Assembly: GCA_046050465.1 (NCBI GenBank)
Contig: JBJOPS010000031.1
Coordinates: 1-64,000 of the forward strand
Direction of reading: 5' to 3'
Source: Egaibacter sp046050465
GTDB taxonomy: Bacteria; Pseudomonadota; Gammaproteobacteria; Burkholderiales; Burkholderiaceae_C
Length of the DNA stretch: 64,000 bases
Part shown: one piece after another, positions 42,116 through 49,025 of the stretch
How the letters are laid out: every line of letters starts with the position of its first letter
How positions within the stretch are numbered: position 1 is the first letter of the stretch
The notes under the pieces: model-generated
Told to the model about the DNA's origin: nothing
Seen by the model: the letters and a program-made list of their open reading frames with translations, nothing else
Databases searched by the model: none
Position numbers and translations under genes: made by a program

Positions 42116-42996
42116 GCCAACGCATGATTCGAACCTCCCAGCGCGGTATTACTGAGGCAGCTTGGGTGCGCTTCACGCTGATTGGCATCGCGCTGATCTT
42201 CATGTTTTTGTTCCTCGTGTTGCCATTGGCAGCCGTGTTTGCAGAAGCATTGCGCAAGGGCTTGGGGGCTTACTTTGAAGCCCTGAAAGAGCCTGATGCT
42301 TGGAGTGCGATTCGATTAACGCTGATCACTGCGTTGATTGCTGTGCCGCTCAATTTGTTGTTTGGCATCGCTGCCGCGTGGGCGATCGCAAAGTATGAGT
42401 TTCGCGGAAAATCCTTCCTCACCACTTTGATCGATCTACCGTTTTCCGTTTCGCCCGTTGTGGCGGGGTTGATCTATGTGCTGGTGTTTGGTGCGCAAGG
42501 CTGGTTGGGGCCTTGGCTGGCTGCGCATGACATCAAGATCGTGTTTGCGGTTCCGGGCATTATCTTGGCTACGATTTTTGTGACCTTCCCCTTCATTGCA
42601 CGCGAACTCATCCCTTTGATGCAGGCACAGGGCAACGACGAGGAGCAAGCCGCAATTGTGCTCGGCGCATCGGGCTGGCAGACGTTTTGGTATGTGACGC
42701 TGCCCAATATCAAATGGGGTTTGGTCTATGGCGTTATTTTGTGCAATGCACGTGCCATGGGCGAGTTTGGCGCCGTGTCTGTTGTCTCTGGGCACATCCG
42801 GGGGCAGACCAACACTATGCCGCTACATGTAGAGGTGCTCTACAACGAATACCAATCAGTGGCGGCTTTTGCGGTCGCTTCTTTGCTGGCTTGCTTGGCC
42901 TTAATTACCTTGGTGATCAAGTCGGTTGCAGAGTGGAGGAACGAGCGCGAGCTCAAAGCTTTCGCGGAGCTACCCCCTGAACGCCCCCCCGCCTAG
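42112..42996 (+). CDS. cysW: sulfate ABC transporter permease CysW
   Basis: This second permease subunit has 294 residues and six membrane helices. The EAA loop reads EQAAIVLGASGWQTFWYVTL. Characteristic blocks are DLPFSVSPVVAGLIYVLVFG and MGEFGAVSVVSGHIRGQTNT. The start overlaps cysT by four bases and cysA follows after 41 bases. Confidence 0.95.
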   Translation: MSQRMIRTSQRGITEAAWVRFTLIGIALIFMFLFLVLPLAAVFAEALRKGLGAYFEALKEPDAWSAIRLTLITALIAVPLNLLFGIAAAWAIAKYEFRGKSFLTTLIDLPFSVSPVVAGLIYVLVFGAQGWLGPWLAAHDIKIVFAVPGIILATIFVTFPFIARELIPLMQAQGNDEEQAAIVLGASGWQTFWYVTLPNIKWGLVYGVILCNARAMGEFGAVSVVSGHIRGQTNTMPLHVEVLYNEYQSVAAFAVASLLACLALITLVIKSVAEWRNERELKAFAELPPERPPA

Positions 42997-43037
42997 CTTT
43001 CGGACGTCAACCACCATCGCTTTGCAGGACAAACACC

Positions 43038-44102
43038 ATGAGCATCGATATTCGCAATGTCAGCAAAAAATTTGGCAGCTTTCAAGCGCTACGAGACGTG
43101 TCACTCGACATTGATTCGGGTGAATTGGTCGCGCTCCTCGGTCCGTCTGGCTGTGGCAAGACCACTTTGCTTCGCATCATTGCTGGGCTAGAAACAGCCG
43201 ATCAAGGCCATATCGCATTTGCCGGCGAAGACGCGACCGATGTCCATGTGCGTGATCGCAAGGTGGGTTTTGTTTTTCAACACTACGCGCTGTTTCGCCA
43301 CATGACCGTGTTTGAAAACGTCGCCTTCGGGCTGCGTGTGAAACCGAAAGACCAGCGCCCAAGTGACGCGCAGATCAAAAAGAAGGTGCATGATTTGCTG
43401 AGCTTGGTGCAATTGGACTGGCTCGCCGATCGCTTCCCTGCGCAACTCTCTGGCGGTCAGCGCCAGCGTATCGCACTGGCACGCGCTTTGGCCGTCGAAC
43501 CCAAAGTGCTGCTGCTGGACGAACCCTTTGGTGCGTTGGATGCCAAAGTTCGCAAAGAACTGCGCCGCTGGTTGCGGCGCCTGCACGATGAACTGCACGT
43601 CACCAGCGTGTTTGTTACGCATGATCAGGAAGAGGCCCTAGAAGTAGCTGACCGCGTGGTGCTGATGAACAGTGGTCGTATCGAGCAGGTGGGCGGGCCG
43701 CAAGAGGTGTGGGAGCATCCTGCCAGCCCGTTTGTCTATGGATTTTTGGGCGATGTGAACGTCATTCCTGGCACGGGGTATGTGAGGCCGCACGAGTTGA
43801 CACTGAGCCGCTATGACATAAATGCTCAGCCTGCTGTCCTTCCCATTCCTTCCAATGCGCAGGGCAGTTGGCCCGGCATCGTGGCGCAGTTGCAGCGCGC
43901 CATCGTGGTTGGTCCTATCGCGCGCTTGGAACTTGTGCCGACTCATACTCAAACCACTCATGCCCACAGATTGCAGCCTGATGCGACGGTCTTAGAAGTA
44001 CAAATGCCTGCGGACCAGTTCAAAGCCATGGATTTGTGCATTGGTGAAACTGTACTGGCCACACCACTTCGGGCAAGAGCTTTTGAGTCTATCGGAGCTT
44101 GA
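43038..44102 (+). CDS. cysA: sulfate ABC transporter ATP-binding protein CysA
   Basis: CysA powers the sulfate importer. The 354-residue product has Walker A GPSGCGKTTLLRIIAGL, Q-loop FVFQHYALFRHM, signature LSGGQRQRIALARAL, Walker B VLLLDEPFGALDAKVRKEL and H-loop FVTHDQEEALEVADRV. A C-terminal TOBE-like regulatory domain of about 100 residues follows (YVRPHELTLSRYD). It ends the sbp1-sbp2-cysT-cysW-cysA cluster. Confidence 0.96.
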   Translation: MSIDIRNVSKKFGSFQALRDVSLDIDSGELVALLGPSGCGKTTLLRIIAGLETADQGHIAFAGEDATDVHVRDRKVGFVFQHYALFRHMTVFENVAFGLRVKPKDQRPSDAQIKKKVHDLLSLVQLDWLADRFPAQLSGGQRQRIALARALAVEPKVLLLDEPFGALDAKVRKELRRWLRRLHDELHVTSVFVTHDQEEALEVADRVVLMNSGRIEQVGGPQEVWEHPASPFVYGFLGDVNVIPGTGYVRPHELTLSRYDINAQPAVLPIPSNAQGSWPGIVAQLQRAIVVGPIARLELVPTHTQTTHAHRLQPDATVLEVQMPADQFKAMDLCIGETVLATPLRARAFESIGA

Positions 44103-44441
44103 CCGGGCAGGGACTCAATGTGTGGTCTACCAGGTCGGATCCAGTGTGGGCTTTAATTTGAAAGAGTCACAACAGCAAAGTCTGTGTTCATTCCAAACTG
44201 GATGATGCACGACGCTCACCTGCTCAAATGACGTCACTCCCACTCAATTGTCAACCCGAACGAAAACTTGAACGTCTTCGTTCCGCGTTGCACTAATTGA
44301 GATGGTCAGATTGAATCGTCCAAGGTCGTCCATACCGTCAGCTTTACCGTCATGGTTTTTATCGATTTGGGCGTAGTCCAGAAAAACCCAACTACGCCCT
44401 ATTACATCCGAGCTTACAGCAAGTTTGACGGTATTTCGTTT
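44103..44441. other. intergenic stretch after cysA
   Basis: These 339 bases hold no supported gene. At 44234-44252 TCACTCCCACTCAATTGTC is, on the minus strand, identical in sense to the last codons of guaA (T-I-E-W-E-stop), a known integration site of genomic islands. At 44369-44399 an inverted repeat GGGCGTAGT ... ACTACGCCC, 13-base loop, lies downstream of the hydrolase gene and may end its transcript. Confidence 0.4.
44369..44399 (-). terminator. hairpin downstream of the alpha/beta hydrolase gene
   Basis: The arms GGGCGTAGT and ACTACGCCC form a perfect 9-bp stem with a 13-base loop, 43 bases after the hydrolase stop on the minus strand. The following sequence is only moderately T-rich, so it is a weak terminator candidate. 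Confidence 0.4.
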
Positions 44442-45476
44442 TCACTGCACTCCCATGAACTTGAGTACGTCCGCCACCACGGCATCGCTTTGCGCGGCAT
44501 CGCCGCCCACAGCAGCGCGGACGTGCGCCATACAACCCCGTATCGCTGCATGCCACTCGTCGTAGTTTTTGAGTTCTTGATTCTTCTTCAAGTCACGGGC
44601 GTTCTTGCCAAGTCCGCTACCTGCAACTGTGGTCATCTGTAACTCCAAATCACAGGGCTTCGCGCTGTGGGCTTGTTCGTACCGGAACCGACGCCCACCG
44701 CCATCCCATGCGTGGTAAGCGCCCTTGTATTCCTTGGTCGTGACCGTATTCCCTGCATCGGCAAGCTCTTTGGCGTACCGCTGGCAGATTGTCACGTCCT
44801 GATAGTCCTCGCGTTCGCGGTCAGGCAAGGCAAAGAAAATCGGCGCTGAGGCTTTCTCCGCATGGTCAGCACGGTATCGGATATTGCACATGCCGGGGTA
44901 CATCGGGATATGTCCAGCGAACTTAGCGCCGTTGGTATTCACGACCGCTTGGTACATCGGCCACGCTGAATAGAACGCCGGATTGCCTCCTCGGCTCATG
45001 CCTATGACGTAGATTCGATTGCTGTCGATCTTGGGATGCGTTGTCAACACGCGCAGTGCGTTCAGTGCGTCAGCGGTTTGAGACGGCATCGTGACCTGAT
45101 CGCCCAACTGGTTGGTGTTTGTCTCGGACACCCCTCGCGGCTTGTAGCTGTCCACTACGAACACCGCCACCCCAGCCGGATTGAGTTTGGCAGCCCACAA
45201 ATCGTAAGCCCACGGCTCCACTCCGGCGCTGCCGTGCATGATGACAAGCGCAGGCACTTTGCCATCAGCCTTCTTGGGCATCAGCAAATCGCCCCAAATG
45301 GTTTGCTGCTTTGTGTTGGTGGTGTTCTTGCGGGCGAACTGCCACATATCGGGGACGTTCACGCTTTGAAATTCGATACGGCCTGAGTGTCCATCAGACA
45401 AGTTTTCAGATTGAGCAATGGCATTGCCGATGACCGCGCAGCACAGTGCCGCAAGGATCAATTTTCTGAAGTTCAT
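44442..45476 (-). CDS. secreted alpha/beta hydrolase, dienelactone-hydrolase-like
   Basis: The 344-residue protein has a Sec signal (MNFRKLILAALCCAVIGNAIA). The start at 45476 follows AGGAGAACCT; a longer frame from 45509 is less likely. The fold shows VPALVIMHGSAGVEPWAYDL (oxyanion region), the nucleophile elbow YVIGMSRGGNPAF (G-x-S-x-G), an acidic residue in IFFALPDREREDYQD and the catalytic His in EYKGAYHAWDGGG. The substrate is unknown. The gene is divergent from a small XRE regulator, with two palindromes in the 118-base gap. Confidence 0.85.
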   Translation of the reverse strand: MNFRKLILAALCCAVIGNAIAQSENLSDGHSGRIEFQSVNVPDMWQFARKNTTNTKQQTIWGDLLMPKKADGKVPALVIMHGSAGVEPWAYDLWAAKLNPAGVAVFVVDSYKPRGVSETNTNQLGDQVTMPSQTADALNALRVLTTHPKIDSNRIYVIGMSRGGNPAFYSAWPMYQAVVNTNGAKFAGHIPMYPGMCNIRYRADHAEKASAPIFFALPDREREDYQDVTICQRYAKELADAGNTVTTKEYKGAYHAWDGGGRRFRYEQAHSAKPCDLELQMTTVAGSGLGKNARDLKKNQELKNYDEWHAAIRGCMAHVRAAVGGDAAQSDAVVADVLKFMGVQ

Positions 45477-45502
45477 AGGTTCTCCTTTTTGACAAAACTG
45501 TT

Positions 45503-45558
45503 CGCCCAATGCATGGGCGTATACACCTCATAGTGTCTCATACTGAGTAGTTAACTAC
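45503..45558. promoter_or_regulatory. two palindromes in the hydrolase/XRE divergent promoter region
   Basis: CGCCCA-ATGCA-TGGGCG at 45503-45519 and the perfect 12-bp palindrome GTAGTTAACTAC at 45547-45558 lie between the divergent genes. The latter is a likely operator for the XRE protein encoded at 45595. Confidence 0.5.
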
Positions 45559-45594
45559 GTCGCTTCACAGGCCGCAGTTCTGCACCCTTGGGGC

Positions 45595-45975
45595 ATGAAA
45601 ACAGACCCCAAGACACCGGCATCCGAGCCGGGTGTTGACGGTTCTGCCCGTGACCTGCCGAACTCCGTGACGCTGGCCTTGGGCCGTAACGTCAAACGCC
45701 ATCGGCATGCCGCCAAGCTCTCGCAAATGAACCTTGCTTTTGAAAGTGAAATGGAGCGGAGTCACGTGTCCCGCATCGAGCGGGGCGTCTCCAACCCTTC
45801 GCTGTTCGCGCTGGCCACCATCTGCCATGTGCTCAAGATCACCCTGCCCGAGTTGTTCGAGGGGATCACCGACACCATCGCACCGACTTCTCAGGGTGGG
45901 CCAATACGTCGCAAGAACCAATCAGTGTTGGAAAAAGCGCCGCCACCGCCCAGCCGGAAGATGCCGCTGCGCTGA
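45595..45975 (+). CDS. XRE-family transcriptional regulator
   Basis: The 126-residue DNA-binding protein has a Cro/CI helix-turn-helix at about residues 28-90 (LGRNVKRHRHAAKLSQMNLA, FESEMERSHVSRIERGVSNP, SLFALATICHVLKITLPELF). The N-terminal 25 and C-terminal 30 residues are polar extensions. It is divergent from the hydrolase gene and probably controls itself and that gene. It marks the left edge of the accessory region. Confidence 0.88.
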   Translation: MKTDPKTPASEPGVDGSARDLPNSVTLALGRNVKRHRHAAKLSQMNLAFESEMERSHVSRIERGVSNPSLFALATICHVLKITLPELFEGITDTIAPTSQGGPIRRKNQSVLEKAPPPPSRKMPLR

Positions 45976-46002
45976 CTGGCTCGTCAGCGCGTCCCGTTTG
46001 GG

Positions 46003-46734
46003 TCAGCCGTCTTTCTGGTCGATACGCTGGAACCGCACCGCGCCCGTGAGCCGCACGACCTCAGCAGGCCACTCCGGTGAGTCATACAGCCAATGCACGG
46101 GCTTAGATGGCGACTCATTCAACAAGCCACGCGCAGCAGACGGCACTTGAACACGCAGTCGGGCATTGAACGCTCGGAACACTGGCTCATCGGCGCTGGG
46201 GTCGATCAGCAGCACAGTATCGACAGCAGTCTCACGCCCAACTTGAGCGCCCTCCACGCCAACGCCAAGCGCCCAGTGGTGCGTCTTGCGGTTGAGCACA
46301 CTGCGAAAACTCAGCATCGCCAGATCGCCACGGCTCAGGGCACGTACCGCGAAGTGATCCAGATCGGCATCGCCCTTGAACCGTGCGGTCAGTTTGAGTG
46401 GCAAGCCCAGCCGGTTGACACGCTCCACCAGGTCGTCGGCCATGCAGCCCTGAAAGTACACATCATGGAACTCTCGCCACACATCGGCGGGCACGCCGTA
46501 CTTGCGCTGTGCCATGTGCGTCAGTGCCTCGGCTTTCGCCAGATTGAGGATGACCAACACACTGGCGAGGCAATGCACCGAACAGGCACCGTCGATTTCA
46601 GACTGGCGGAAGCACACGCCCATTGGCTCTTCACGTTTGACTTTGACCGTCAGCACATGGCCAACGATCAGAGCCGGGTGCGTGCGTTGCCACCGATAGC
46701 TGGGACACAGAGGGGCTTCTTTGCGGGACGCCAT
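46003..46734 (-). CDS. putative papain-like/C39-like cysteine peptidase
   Basis: The 243-residue product has the sequence logic of a papain-fold C39-like peptidase: RQSEIDGACSVHCLASVLVI gives Gln-44 and candidate nucleophile Cys-51, RKTHHWALGVGV gives the histidine, and TVLLIDPSADEP gives the acid/asparagine position. There is no signal peptide, ABC transporter or membrane helix. It overlaps the upstream gene by one base (TGATG). The substrate is unknown; processing of an island-encoded protein is conceivable. Confidence 0.55.
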   Translation of the reverse strand: MASRKEAPLCPSYRWQRTHPALIVGHVLTVKVKREEPMGVCFRQSEIDGACSVHCLASVLVILNLAKAEALTHMAQRKYGVPADVWREFHDVYFQGCMADDLVERVNRLGLPLKLTARFKGDADLDHFAVRALSRGDLAMLSFRSVLNRKTHHWALGVGVEGAQVGRETAVDTVLLIDPSADEPVFRAFNARLRVQVPSAARGLLNESPSKPVHWLYDSPEWPAEVVRLTGAVRFQRIDQKDG

Positions 46735-47153
46735 CAATAACACCCCGGTGTGAGCAATGTCGTCACACAGCGCACGCCAGCGTCATTGGCTGCATCGGTG
46801 ATGATCCAGATCGTGGGCAGGCGGTCGCGCTTGTTGCACGGGGTGCTTGCCAATACCTCAGGGGACACCAAGCGGTACACCGAAAAAATCCTTGATCCGT
46901 CCACCAGAGCCTGTTCATTGAGCTTGGCATCGTCGGCACACAGGTCGCCGCCATCCCCATGAACGTGCCGATTCAGCAGCATCAGTGGGTTGCTTTGATG
47001 TTTTTCCAATAGTCGTAGCGCGGCAGGGGTTGCAACCACTTGCCCGAGGGAAAACTTCGCCGCATTGGTGATGAGGGTATACCGTGGGATGAATGACTCT
47101 TCTGGTTTGCCATCGGTGGACGGCACGGAATGCGTGTTATTTGTTTGGTTCAT
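46734..47153 (-). CDS. small island-associated protein of unknown function
   Basis: The 139-residue protein contains FSLGQVVATPAALRLLEKHQ, then LLNRHVHGDGGDLCADDAKL, NEQALVDGSRIFSVYRL and a C-terminal RLPTIWIITDAANDAG. I recall proteins with the LNRHvxGDWGD...DG(S/T)RxxSxYxxxxxxxxWIITEA pattern from plasmids and integrative elements, with no assigned function. It lies between the C39-like gene (overlap) and the 366-residue unknown. The usual Trp of GDWGD is Gly here. Confidence 0.7.
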   Translation of the reverse strand: MNQTNNTHSVPSTDGKPEESFIPRYTLITNAAKFSLGQVVATPAALRLLEKHQSNPLMLLNRHVHGDGGDLCADDAKLNEQALVDGSRIFSVYRLVSPEVLASTPCNKRDRLPTIWIITDAANDAGVRCVTTLLTPGCY

Positions 47154-47321
47154 TGAGTTCTCCAAGAGAGTTTGAAAAGCGCACCGTGCTTGCTTGATGA
47201 CAGACGTGAGTGAGCCTCCGAAGTCACAGGTCGGATCACCTCACGCACCGGCATGGCCGGAGCACGGCAGGAAGAGAAATCAAAAAGTCACACGGTCATG
47301 TGTTGACTGAATCGGGCATGG

Positions 47322-48419
47322 CTACGCCGCTGCGTACAAGGCTTTGAGCAGCGTCAGCGGCTTGACCACAGCATCGGCTCGGCGACAGCCGAGTACGGCT
47401 TGCGCCAGCACCCGGCACACAGTCTCAAAGTCAAGTTGTGATGCCAGCGCCTGCACCGATTCGGAGGTCACCGTCATGCCCGTTTGCCAATGCACCAGCG
47501 CCGCCAATTGCTCGGCTGTCAAATGCCGGGATTGGCGTGCCGCGATGTAGGCATCGGCCACCAAGGGTGGCATGTATTCATAGAGCATGCCCTCGGATAC
47601 ATCGCTATCGGGCAGCAAGCAGCGGTCAAACGGCAGCGATTGCAAGTCTGCCAGCAGCGCCGCATGCGTCAGGCACTGCGTTTCCAACACTGCGAACAGC
47701 TTCTCGGTGGCCGTTGCATACGCGAATGCGCCATTGCCTCGGTGCCAGTCCGTGTTGTCGGTCAGATGCAGCGCCAGCACCGTAGCCGGCTTGGCGAACA
47801 ACGCCGCCGCATCTTGGGGCGACACGCCCAACAGCACAGAAAACACATGGTCACGTTCGGCCACGTTGCGCCAGTTCAAGCACATCAAGATGGCATGCAG
47901 CGCGTGCTGATCTGGCTCGAATGTGTCTGACTCAGACTGCGGCCAACCGTCCAAGCTGGCGGCATATGCCAGTTCAATCAATGCCGTCTCCGTAGGCTGC
48001 AAGTGCAGCAGCGTTTCCAACAACAAGAGCTTGCGTTCAGCGATGCACGGTGGGTCTGGCTCACCGAAGTATTTCTGTTCCCACAGCGCCTCGATTTGCT
48101 CAGACACGGCTACCACATCAAAGGGGGGCAACTCGTAACCACGAGGCCACAAGAACCGGGGCAATTCGGTCGGCAAGTCTGGACGTGCATCCAAGCCCAA
48201 ATCACGCCAAAAGTAGCGCCTGAGCAAGTGCGCAATCCACAGCCGATCAACGGACTCCGGCAGGGTTGCCAATGCAGTGCCGATGCGCAGCATGAATTGG
48301 CGCTCCAGAAACTGCCTGTACATCAGGTTGTGACGGCTGGGCAGTCTTCTCAAAAAATCGGTGTGAAAGGCTGTTTCAAGGGTCGCAAAGGCTTGCGACA
48401 CCGATGGATCAATTTGCAT
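47322..48419 (-). CDS. hypothetical protein, all-helical
   Basis: The product has 365 residues (start MQIDPSVSQAFATLETAFHT at 48419, 12 bases after a longer ATG). It has no signal peptide, membrane helix or recognised motif. It is rich in Leu/Ala/Gln helices (LLLLETLLHLQPTETALIEL, LHAILMCLNWRNVAERDHVF). It vaguely resembles the N-terminal helical region of some large AAA+ ATPases, but no ATPase part follows; it could be a truncated or stand-alone version. It forms a minus-strand unit with the two preceding genes. Function unknown. Confidence 0.55.
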   Translation of the reverse strand: MQIDPSVSQAFATLETAFHTDFLRRLPSRHNLMYRQFLERQFMLRIGTALATLPESVDRLWIAHLLRRYFWRDLGLDARPDLPTELPRFLWPRGYELPPFDVVAVSEQIEALWEQKYFGEPDPPCIAERKLLLLETLLHLQPTETALIELAYAASLDGWPQSESDTFEPDQHALHAILMCLNWRNVAERDHVFSVLLGVSPQDAAALFAKPATVLALHLTDNTDWHRGNGAFAYATATEKLFAVLETQCLTHAALLADLQSLPFDRCLLPDSDVSEGMLYEYMPPLVADAYIAARQSRHLTAEQLAALVHWQTGMTVTSESVQALASQLDFETVCRVLAQAVLGCRRADAVVKPLTLLKALYAAA

Positions 48420-48716
48420 GGTGTTCTCCATGCCCCGCTGACCAGTGAAGGCGCAGGGCTGGACGGATCAGCCGGGGCAAATTGTGGGTGTGGAAGACAG
48501 CGCGGTACGAGCTTTAGCGGCACGTACCAACGAACTGCAAAAGCACCGAAAAACGGCACCGCAGACGCTGGAAACTGTCAATTTTCATTCATTGTACCAT
48601 AATTTGTGCTAATATATGTGCAAATAAGCTGGATTTTGCTGCGCCACAGCAAAATACTGTATGGAATATCAGCCGTAGAATGAGTTGCACAAACTTTCGC
48701 ACAAGCACCGACCACC
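48420..48716. other. divergent control region before the restriction operon
   Basis: This 297-base region separates the minus-strand island genes from the Phd-hsd operon. It contains an AT-rich stretch (GTGCTAATATATGTGC, promoter-like) and a perfect inverted repeat ATTTTGCTG-CGCCA-CAGCAAAAT at 48633-48655, 62 bases before the first gene; its position suggests an operator. Confidence 0.5.
48633..48655. promoter_or_regulatory. perfect inverted repeat upstream of the Phd-like gene
   Basis: Two 9-bp arms (ATTTTGCTG and CAGCAAAAT) with a 5-base loop lie in the promoter region of the restriction operon. This is the likely binding site of the Phd/YefM-like protein encoded next, by analogy with toxin-antitoxin autoregulation. 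Confidence 0.5.
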
Positions 48717-49025
48717 ATGCGCTTTAGCACCGACGAGATCAAGCCCTTCTATGAAGTGCGGCAGAACCTGTCCAAAGCCATCGACGAGGTGGAGCGAGAC
48801 GGCGGCGAAGTCGTGATTGCCAAGCATGGCAAACCTGTTGCCGCTCTGCTGTCGGCTGCGGGGCTGTACCGCTACCGTGAGGTGGATCGGTTGATGGTGC
48901 AACTGCTAGATGTGCTGGCGCACCGAACCGAAGCGGCAACGCAGGCGGTCGATGTGCAAATCACGGAAATCGCGGATCACATCAAGGCGTTGGGAGAAAG
49001 TACAAAAAGCGGAGGCAAAGCATGA
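48717..49025 (+). CDS. Phd/YefM-type antitoxin-like protein leading the restriction operon
   Basis: The 102-residue protein shows the Phd/YefM N-terminal DNA-binding fold: FYEVRQNLSKAIDEVERDGG, EVVIAKHGKPVAALLS (the characteristic IxxxGkPvAxL), then a helical C-terminal region. No PhoA/Doc or RelE-type toxin follows. Instead the gene overlaps hsdR by four bases (ATGA), so it is part of the type I restriction operon. It may repress the operon or dampen HsdR expression after entry into a new host; this is inference. Confidence 0.75.
   Translation: MRFSTDEIKPFYEVRQNLSKAIDEVERDGGEVVIAKHGKPVAALLSAAGLYRYREVDRLMVQLLDVLAHRTEAATQAVDVQITEIADHIKALGESTKSGGKA

Noticed and set aside
44352..44642. A 96-codon plus-strand frame at the 3' end of the hydrolase gene
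   Set aside because: Its second half is antisense to the hydrolase, and the first part covers a hairpin that looks like a terminator.
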